This document shows, in pieces, positions 1-5,512 of a DNA stretch of 6,625 nucleotides. Made by a program: the position numbers and the translations under genes. Location: contig VGKF01000051.1 in NCBI GenBank assembly GCA_016867175.1, positions 1-6,625 of the forward strand, read 5' to 3'. Position 1 is the stretch's first letter; every line of letters begins with the position of its first letter. The DNA is from Candidatus Omnitrophota bacterium. Its GTDB lineage: Bacteria > Omnitrophota > Gorgyraeia > Gygaellales > Profunditerraquicolaceae. The notes beneath the pieces are model-generated. The model had not been told where the DNA came from. It saw nothing but the letters and a program-made list of their open reading frames with translations, and searched no databases.

Positions 1-1982
1 ACAGCGTAGACAATATACCTGCAGTGGTAGGAAAGGCAGCTGCCCTGGAATTGCTCCTTGACTTCGGCTCTTTAGATAAAATGCTGCGCAGCATAGATAA
101 AATAAAACAAGAGAAGTCCCGAAAGACAATTGCGGGTAATCTCCAGAAGATAAAATTAAATGAAGAATTGGTGAAGCTTGATAGCCAGGTAGATATAGAT
201 TTTGATTTAGAGAAGGTAAGGATAACCGAGCCTAATTTAGAAGAGCTGCGAAGGTTGTTTAACCATCTTGAATTTAAGAGTTTCTTAAAGGAGCTGCCTC
301 AGGAAAAAGAATCAGGGGCCGATATAGAAGTAAAGACTATAGAAGACAGGGAGTTGGAGGGGTTGATCCCTAAAGAAGGAGAGCTATTTTTATACGGAGA
401 GAGCCTCCAGGGGCTTACCTTTGGCATTAAGGAGAGGGTATTTGAATTAAAGAGGCCGGGCCGAGTGTTTAAGGCGCTGCTTGCTGACCCAAAGATAAAA
501 AAGATAGGGCATGACCTTAAAAAGATAAAAGTCTCTCTGGCAAAAGAGGATTTTATTTTAGAAGGGATCAGTTTCGATACCATGATCGCCGCGTATCTGC
601 TCAATCCTTCTAAGTCGGAGTACGGCCTGGCGGATCTGGCCTGGGATTATCTAGGGGCGCAGCCGGTTGACTCGCTTAGCCGGGCAAAGGCCATGAGTTT
701 TATATTTGAGCTGAAACCAAGGCTGGAAAAAGAGTTGGCTGAAAAGTCGCTGACCAAGCTTTTTGTTGAGCTTGAGATGCCACTGGTTGAAGTGCTCACA
801 CAAATGGAGTTGTGCGGGATAAAGCTTGATTTAGTAATCTTAAAACAGCTCTCCAAGGACATAGAAAAGAGGCTGGTGAAATTGATCGCTGAGATCTACG
901 CTATCAGCGGATGCGAGTTCAATATAAATTCTCCCAAACAGCTGCGCGAGATTCTTTTTGAAAAACTGAAACTACCGGTGGTTAAAAAGACTAAGACCGG
1001 GCCATCCACAGATGAAGAAGTGCTTAAGGCGCTCTCCGGAAAAAACAAACTTCCGGCCTTACTCTTAGAATATCGTCAACTGACCAAGCTTAAAAATACC
1101 TATATAGATGCCTTGCCTGAGTTGGTAGATAAAAAAAACAGCAGGGTGCATACCTCTTTTAATCAGACAGGGACTGAGACCGGAAGGCTTAGCTCAAGCA
1201 ATCCCAACCTACAGAATATCCCGATCAAAACAGATATCGGTAAAAATATCAGGCGCGCGATAATCTCCTTTGATAAAGAGAGCTCGCTTTTATCCTGTGA
1301 CTATTCGCAGATAGAATTGAGAATCCTGGCGCACCTGTCTAAAGACGAAGCCCTTATAGAGGCCTTTAAAGGAGATAAGGACATACACCGCATTACCGCC
1401 AGCCTAGTTTGCGGCCTGGATGAAAAAGATATAGAAGATAGTCAGCGCAATATGGCCAAGCGGGTTAACTTTGGGATAGTTTACGGGCTTACCTCGTATG
1501 GCCTGGCGCGAGATTTGGGTATTTCAGTGGATGAGGCAGGCAGGTTCATCGAGGCCTACTTTGCGCGTTATCCTAGAGTAGAAGATTATATACAAAGGCA
1601 GATCGAGAGGGCTCAGGAGGATGGTTTTGTCACTACCCTTTTAGGCAGGAGGAGGTACATCCCCGGGATCAACGATAAGAACCAGTCCCTTAGGCAGTTT
1701 GCCCAGCGCCAGGCAGTGAATACGCCGATACAGGGTTCAGCCTCTGATTTGATAAAATTAGCGATGGTCCAGATCCAGCGTAAGATGAGTTGCGCAGGTT
1801 TTAAATCAACCATGATTTTACAGATTCACGATGAATTACTTTTTGATGTGGTGCAGTCAGAGTTAAAAGAGGTGGCAGCGCTGGCAAGAGACAGGATGGA
1901 ACATGTGTTGAAATTAGATGTGCCGATTAAAGTAGATATAAAAACTGGAAAAAACTGGTTAGATATGGAGGTAATCAAATGA
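1..1982 (+). CDS. polA: DNA polymerase I, 5'-truncated by the window edge
   Basis: Family A DNA polymerase, which fills gaps and processes Okazaki fragments in replication and repair. The reading frame is open from base 3 and enters inside the 5'-nuclease domain (DNIP at bases 9-20), so the GTG at 24 is not the start; roughly 190 N-terminal residues lie outside. Numbering from the GTG: the end of the 5'-nuclease domain lies at about 1-95, a 3'-5' exonuclease-like domain at about 96-245, and the polymerase domain from about 250 to 652. The polymerase motifs are complete: TGRLSSSNPNLQNIP, motif A DYSQIELR with Asp426 and steric-gate Glu431, motif B with Arg475, Lys479, Phe483 and Tyr487, and motif C HDE with Asp603. 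The proofreading domain lacks its metal-binding acidic residues, as in Thermus and Bacillus enzymes. The stop overlaps the glgA start (ATGA). Total length was probably about 840-850 residues. Identity is certain; proofreading activity is very unlikely. Confidence 0.98.
   Translation, partial: SVDNIPAVVGKAAALELLLDFGSLDKMLRSIDKIKQEKSRKTIAGNLQKIKLNEELVKLDSQVDIDFDLEKVRITEPNLEELRRLFNHLEFKSFLKELPQEKESGADIEVKTIEDRELEGLIPKEGELFLYGESLQGLTFGIKERVFELKRPGRVFKALLADPKIKKIGHDLKKIKVSLAKEDFILEGISFDTMIAAYLLNPSKSEYGLADLAWDYLGAQPVDSLSRAKAMSFIFELKPRLEKELAEKSLTKLFVELEMPLVEVLTQMELCGIKLDLVILKQLSKDIEKRLVKLIAEIYAISGCEFNINSPKQLREILFEKLKLPVVKKTKTGPSTDEEVLKALSGKNKLPALLLEYRQLTKLKNTYIDALPELVDKKNSRVHTSFNQTGTETGRLSSSNPNLQNIPIKTDIGKNIRRAIISFDKESSLLSCDYSQIELRILAHLSKDEALIEAFKGDKDIHRITASLVCGLDEKDIEDSQRNMAKRVNFGIVYGLTSYGLARDLGISVDEAGRFIEAYFARYPRVEDYIQRQIERAQEDGFVTTLLGRRRYIPGINDKNQSLRQFAQRQAVNTPIQGSASDLIKLAMVQIQRKMSCAGFKSTMILQIHDELLFDVVQSELKEVAALARDRMEHVLKLDVPIKVDIKTGKNWLDMEVIK
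1967..1972 (+). promoter_or_regulatory. Ribosome binding site of glgA
   Basis: GGAGGT lies inside the last codons of polA, six bases before the ATG at 1979. It is a strong Shine-Dalgarno match at good spacing. It fixes the glgA start and, with the ATGA overlap, suggests that glgA translation is coupled to polA. Confidence 0.85.
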
Positions 1983-3367
1983 AGATAGCAATCTGTGCTT
2001 CTGAGGTTGTTCCTTTTGCAAAAACAGGTGGTTTAGCCGATGTAGCCGGAGCGCTTCCGTTTGCGCTTGAGGATGCAGGGCAGGATGTAATTATTATTAT
2101 GCCTAAGTATAAATCTATACAGGAGCCGAAATTCAAGATCAGCAAAGTCAGGCAAGGCGCCTCTTATTCAACAATAGGAAAGGATATTAAAGTTTATTTT
2201 ATCGAGAATGAGGCTTATTTTAACCGCGACTCTCTGTATGGAGATAAAAACGGAGATTACCCGGATAACTTAAGCAGGTTCTCTTTCTTCAGCCGCACTG
2301 CCTTGGATTTATTAAAAGAGATAAATTTTAAGGCGGATATTATCCATGTGCATGACTGGCAATCATGCCTGGTGCCGGTTTATCTAAAAACATTGTATAA
2401 GGATGAGCCATTTTATAAAAAAATGAGGACGGTCCTGACCATACACAATATAGGCTATCAGGGTCTCTTTAACAGGGAAGAATTTCCCAAACTTGGCCTG
2501 GACTGGGGCCTCTTTAATATGGAGGGCTTAGAGTTTTACGGTAAGGTCAATATCCTAAAAGGCGGGATGATCTTCTCTGATATCATCAATACCGTCAGCG
2601 AGGCTTATAGCCGCGAGATACAGGGTAAGGAATTCGGCTATGGCTTGGAGGGAGTCCTGGCTAAACGCAAGGATGATCTTTTCGGCATATTGAATGGCTT
2701 GGATTATACTATTTGGAACCCACAGGATGATAAATTTATCCTTGAAAATTTTTCTAGCGCCGACCCCGCGGACAAGCATAAAGATAAAACTGACCTGCAG
2801 GCTTTTTGCAAGCTCCCGCTTAAAAAAGAGGTACCTCTTTTTGGCATAGTCTCAAGGCTGGCTGAGCAGAAGGGCCTGGATATATTGAGCGAGGCAATGG
2901 AGGAAATCTGCAATATGGATATACAGCTGGTGATCCTTGGGACAGGAGATTTAAAGTACCATCTTATTTTAGAAGAGATGGTTAAAATTTATCCCAAAGT
3001 CATATCGCTGCACCTTAAGTTCGACGATACCCTGGCGCATAAGATATATGCCGGCTCTGATATATTCCTGATGCCCTCCAAATATGAGCCCTGCGGCCTT
3101 GGCCAGATGATCAGCCTAAGGTACGGCACTATCCCCCTGGTATTTAAAACCGGAGGACTGGCAGATACCATAAACGAAAAGAACGGGTTTATCTTTGATA
3201 AGTACGCAAGCCGGGACTTAGTTGATACCATAAAAAAGTCCATAAAGGCCTTTAAGGATAAAAAGAAGTGGAAGAATCTTATCTCTGTGGCCATGAAGTG
3301 CAACTTCTCTTGGTCTGCGTCAGCCAAGAGGTATATCCAGCTTTATGAAAAGGCAAAGAAAAAATAA
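1979..3367 (+). CDS. glgA: Glycogen synthase, ADP-glucose type (GT5 family)
   Basis: Transfers glucose from ADP-glucose to the non-reducing end of an alpha-1,4-glucan in cytoplasmic glycogen synthesis. The 462 residues match the usual GlgA length (E. coli 477). The N-terminal GT5 domain begins with the ADP-glucose-binding KTGGLADV at 15-22 and carries HDWQ at 125-128 and TIHNIGYQG with His156. The linker motif NGLDYTIWNP is at 239-248. The C-terminal GT-B half has SRLAEQKGL with Arg293 and Lys298, EPCGL with catalytic-site Glu370, and KTGGLADT at 390-397. The C-terminal FSW...YIQLYE helix is also typical. All key residues are present, so an active enzyme is expected. The start has a strong Shine-Dalgarno and overlaps polA by four bases; the end overlaps coaE by 23. 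No other glycogen gene (glgB, glgC, glgP) is visible, so its place among polA, coaE and rho is unusual. The GT5 starch/glycogen synthase family is certain; ADP-glucose as donor follows from family membership. Confidence 0.96.
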   Translation: MKIAICASEVVPFAKTGGLADVAGALPFALEDAGQDVIIIMPKYKSIQEPKFKISKVRQGASYSTIGKDIKVYFIENEAYFNRDSLYGDKNGDYPDNLSRFSFFSRTALDLLKEINFKADIIHVHDWQSCLVPVYLKTLYKDEPFYKKMRTVLTIHNIGYQGLFNREEFPKLGLDWGLFNMEGLEFYGKVNILKGGMIFSDIINTVSEAYSREIQGKEFGYGLEGVLAKRKDDLFGILNGLDYTIWNPQDDKFILENFSSADPADKHKDKTDLQAFCKLPLKKEVPLFGIVSRLAEQKGLDILSEAMEEICNMDIQLVILGTGDLKYHLILEEMVKIYPKVISLHLKFDDTLAHKIYAGSDIFLMPSKYEPCGLGQMISLRYGTIPLVFKTGGLADTINEKNGFIFDKYASRDLVDTIKKSIKAFKDKKKWKNLISVAMKCNFSWSASAKRYIQLYEKAKKK

Positions 3368-3950
3368 AAGAAGGATAATCTTAGGTATAACCGGAAGCTT
3401 TGGCAGCGGAAAATCCACTGTAGCCAGGCTCCTTAAGGCAGGTTCCTGTAGCTTGATTGACGCCGACAGGATAGCCCATCAGGTACTGCGGCAGAGGGAT
3501 GTCCATAAGAAGATAGTCAGCATATTCGGTCAGGCGGTATTAGGAAAAGGCTCCCTTGATCGTAGGAGATTAGGGAGCCTTGTATTCTCCAGTAAGAGGA
3601 TATTAAAAAAACTACAGGAGATTGTGCATCCTAGGGTTATTGGTATTATCAGGGATAAAATAGAAACGTCCCCTAAAAATATTATTTTAGACGCGCCCCT
3701 GCTTATCGAGGCTGGATTAGGAGATTTGGCGGATAAGATACTGGTGGTTAAGATAAGCAGGGCCAAACAGGTCAAGCGGCTTCTTAGTAAGACTACTTTA
3801 AGCAGGGCAGATATTTTAAGGAGGATACGTGCGCAGTTTCCTCTCTCAATGAAGGTCCGTATGGCGGATTTTATAATAGATAATAACGGCAGTTTAGCTA
3901 AAACAAAAGAACAGTTGGTTAAAATTAGGAGGTTGTTGTGGAAAAATTAG
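3345..3950 (+). CDS. coaE: Dephospho-CoA kinase
   Basis: Catalyses the last step of coenzyme A synthesis, ATP-dependent phosphorylation of the ribose 3'-hydroxyl of dephospho-CoA. The 201 residues are the normal length. Visible are the P-loop GSFGSGKST at 17-25, the substrate-region LIDADRIAHQVL with Asp39 and Asp41, the RRRLGSLVF...IVHPRV segment, the LDAPLLIEAGL core motif, and the late RIRAQFPLSMKVRMADFIIDNNGSL region typical of CoaE. The ATG at 3345 is the only usual start codon upstream of the P-loop in this frame. It makes a 23-base overlap with glgA and gives a very basic leader (MKRQRKNKRR). The nearest Shine-Dalgarno-like AAGAGG (3326-3331) is 13 bases away, longer than usual, so translation may depend on ribosomes finishing glgA. 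The end overlaps rho by 13 bases. Identity is strong; the exact start is less sure. Confidence 0.95.
   Translation: MKRQRKNKRRIILGITGSFGSGKSTVARLLKAGSCSLIDADRIAHQVLRQRDVHKKIVSIFGQAVLGKGSLDRRRLGSLVFSSKRILKKLQEIVHPRVIGIIRDKIETSPKNIILDAPLLIEAGLGDLADKILVVKISRAKQVKRLLSKTTLSRADILRRIRAQFPLSMKVRMADFIIDNNGSLAKTKEQLVKIRRLLWKN
3927..3932 (+). promoter_or_regulatory. Ribosome binding site of rho
   Basis: A perfect AGGAGG lies within the end of coaE, five bases before the GTG at 3938. It decides in favour of the GTG as the rho start. The next residues (EKLDIKSLKETKISDLNKLA) align with the N-terminus of other Rho proteins. Confidence 0.9.
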
Positions 3951-5194
3951 ATATCAAAAGTTTAAAAGAGACCAAGATCAGCGATTTGAACAAGCTGGCC
4001 AAGGAGTTTAATCTCAACGGCTCAAGCGGCCTTAAAAAACAAGACCTTATCTTTAAAATACTCCAGGCCCAGGCTGAAAAAGAGGGCCTGATGTTTGGCG
4101 AGGGGATATTAGAGATCTTACCGGAGGGGTTTGGTTTTTTAAGGTCTACTAATTATAATTATCTTCCCTGTCCGGATGACATCTATGTTTCTCCCTCACA
4201 GATAAGAAAATTTGATTTAAGGACCGGCGATACGGTCAGCGGAGAGATCAGGCCGCCTAAAGAGGGGGAGAAATATTTTGCCTTACTTAAGGTAGAGGCG
4301 GTAAACTTTGAGAACCCCGAGGAGGCCAAGGAGAAAATCCTTTTCGATAACCTCACCCCCATATATCCGCATGAGCATTTTATCCTGGAGACTAAGCCCG
4401 ATGAGGTATCCATGCGTATAATGGACCTCCTTACTCCTATAGGAAAAGGGCAGCGCGGGCTCATTGTAGCCCAGCCCTACAGCGGAAAGACAGTACTTCT
4501 GCAGAAACTAGCTAATTCTATTACCACCAACCACCCCGATGTTATACTAATTGTGCTTTTAATAGATGAGCGTCCGGAAGAAGTCACGGATATGCAGCGG
4601 CATGTAAAAGGAGAGGTCATCTCTTCTACCTTTGATGAGCCTCCGGAGAGGCACGTGCAGGTAGCTGAGATAGTCTTGGAAAAAGCCAAGAGGCTGGTAG
4701 AACATAAAAGGGATGTAGTTATTCTCCTGGATAGCATTACCCGCCTGGCCAGGGCATACAATTCAGTAGTCCCGCATAGCGGTAAGGTGCTTTCAGGGGG
4801 CATAGATTCCAATGCCCTGCAAAAACCCAAGAGATTCTTCGGGGCTGCGCGCGGAGTAGAAGAGGGAGGCAGCCTTACCATAATCGCAACCGCCCTGGTT
4901 GATACTGGAAGCCGTATGGATGAAGTCATCTTTGAAGAATTCAAAGGCACAGGCAATATGGAATTACAGCTGGATAGGAACCTCTTCCAACGTAGGATCT
5001 ACCCAGCTATAGATATCAAGCGCTCAAATACCCGGCATGAAGAGCTGCTTTTAAAGCAGGAGATATTGCAGAAGGCCTGGATTCTAAGGAAGGTGCTTAA
5101 CGAGCTTAATAACGTTGAGGCGATGGAGTTATTGATCGAGAAGCTTTCAAAGACCAAGAATAACGAAGAGTTCTTAAACAGTATGAATCAATGA
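3938..5194 (+). CDS. rho: Transcription termination factor Rho
   Basis: Hexameric RNA-dependent ATPase/translocase that ends transcription of untranslated RNA. The 418 residues are almost the same as E. coli Rho (419), with no N-terminal insertion. Residues 1-48 form the helical N-terminal domain. The primary RNA-binding OSB/cold-shock fold carries GFGFLRS (64-70, with Phe65 and Phe67) and PDDIYVSPSQIR. The ATPase core has Walker A at 178-185, ERPEE with Glu211 and Arg212, Walker B VILLDS with Asp265, the Q-loop near 278-290, the R-loop DTGSRMDE, FKGTGNMEL, and arginine-finger candidates Arg353 and Arg366. The Walker A reads AQPYSGKT where E. coli has APPKAGKT: Lys184 and Thr185 are kept, but Lys181 is Tyr and Pro179 is Gln. 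R-loop Lys326 is Arg, a mild change. Translation begins at GTG with a perfect Shine-Dalgarno, overlapping coaE by 13 bases. It sits upstream of rpmE and prfA, a common bacterial order. The identity is certain; the effect of the P-loop change is unknown. Confidence 0.98.
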   Translation: MEKLDIKSLKETKISDLNKLAKEFNLNGSSGLKKQDLIFKILQAQAEKEGLMFGEGILEILPEGFGFLRSTNYNYLPCPDDIYVSPSQIRKFDLRTGDTVSGEIRPPKEGEKYFALLKVEAVNFENPEEAKEKILFDNLTPIYPHEHFILETKPDEVSMRIMDLLTPIGKGQRGLIVAQPYSGKTVLLQKLANSITTNHPDVILIVLLIDERPEEVTDMQRHVKGEVISSTFDEPPERHVQVAEIVLEKAKRLVEHKRDVVILLDSITRLARAYNSVVPHSGKVLSGGIDSNALQKPKRFFGAARGVEEGGSLTIIATALVDTGSRMDEVIFEEFKGTGNMELQLDRNLFQRRIYPAIDIKRSNTRHEELLLKQEILQKAWILRKVLNELNNVEAMELLIEKLSKTKNNEEFLNSMNQ

Positions 5195-5287
5195 GGCCAT
5201 AAGTTGCGGAGCAGTCGCGACGTAACTTATAAGGCCGAATTGATCCCCGAAGGGGACCAATACTGATAGTAGAGAGGAGAAACAGCG
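5195..5287 (+). promoter_or_regulatory. Structured leader RNA upstream of rpmE (candidate L31 leader)
   Basis: This is the only sizeable non-coding stretch, and almost all of it can pair. Stem 1 joins 5195-5208 to 5221-5236: GGCC with GGCC, ATAAGTT with AACTTAT, then a G-U pair and two G-C pairs. That is 14 pairs with a two-base AA bulge (5231-5232) and a 12-base loop GAGCAGUCGCGA. An alternative inner pairing, 5203-5208 with 5216-5221, competes with its top. Stem 2 is 5240-5260: three pairs, an A-C mismatch, then five pairs closed by a GAA loop. Stem 3 is 5261-5271: TACT/AGTA with a GAT loop, directly abutting stem 2. The Shine-Dalgarno follows at once. No stem is followed by a T tract, so none looks like an intrinsic terminator. 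L31 leaders are known RNA families in several other phyla; whether this belongs to one cannot be settled by eye. The pairing is seen in the sequence; the regulatory role is inferred. Confidence 0.6.
5275..5279 (+). promoter_or_regulatory. Ribosome binding site of rpmE
   Basis: AGGAG lies eight bases before the ATG at 5288 and begins four bases after stem 3 of the leader. This position would let a change in the folded leader, or a protein bound to it, affect ribosome access. Confidence 0.85.
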
Positions 5288-5494
5288 ATGAAAGACAAGA
5301 TTCATCCCAAGTACCAGGAGTGCGTAATCGTTTGTGCCTGCGGGAATACCATACATACCCGTTCCACTAAGCCCAACATCAGGGTAGAGGTATGCTCTAA
5401 GTGTCATCCGTTTTTCAGCGGTAAGCAGAAGTTCCTAGATTCCGCGGGTAGGGTGGATAAATTCATGAAGAAATACGCTAAAAAGTCAGAATAA
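5288..5494 (+). CDS. rpmE: 50S ribosomal protein L31 (bL31), zinc-binding type
   Basis: Small protein of the large ribosomal subunit that bridges to the 30S head. The 68 residues fit the family (E. coli 70). The sequence opens with the canonical IHPKY and has the zinc ligands Cys16, Cys18, Cys36 and Cys39 as CxC and CxxC, so this is the zinc-containing form and not the cysteine-free paralogue made under zinc limitation. CSKCHPFFSGKQ (36-47) and GRVDKF (54-59) are signature segments. An extra Cys12 is present just before the ligands. The gene is preceded by a good Shine-Dalgarno and a strongly structured leader. It lies between rho and prfA as in many bacteria. Identity is very secure. Confidence 0.97.
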   Translation: MKDKIHPKYQECVIVCACGNTIHTRSTKPNIRVEVCSKCHPFFSGKQKFLDSAGRVDKFMKKYAKKSE

Positions 5495-5512
5495 AATAAA
5501 AACCTTGACTGT

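Noticed and set aside
24..26. GTG as a possible start of polA
   Set aside because: The frame is open upstream to the window edge, and the codons before it read DNIPA, a conserved internal Pol I sequence, so the gene starts outside the window.
4477..4956. Open frame of 159 codons on the minus strand inside rho
   Set aside because: It lies opposite the most conserved part of rho, shows no recognisable domain and no ribosome binding site, and is a by-product of rho codon use.
5204..5233. Internal promoter before rpmE with TATAAG (5228-5233) as -10
   Set aside because: The -10 matches five of six bases, but the best -35 at the right distance (TTGCGG, 5204-5209) matches only three, and TATAAG is explained as one arm of stem 1. 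It is not excluded, only unsupported.
5195..5271. Rho-independent terminator after rho
   Set aside because: The stems are strong enough, but none is followed by a run of T, and the downstream genes belong to the usual rho-rpmE-prfA unit.
5195..5287. A tRNA or small protein gene in the rho-rpmE gap
   Set aside because: The three stems are linear and do not form a cloverleaf, there is no acceptor stem or T-loop sequence, and no open frame with a ribosome binding site fits.
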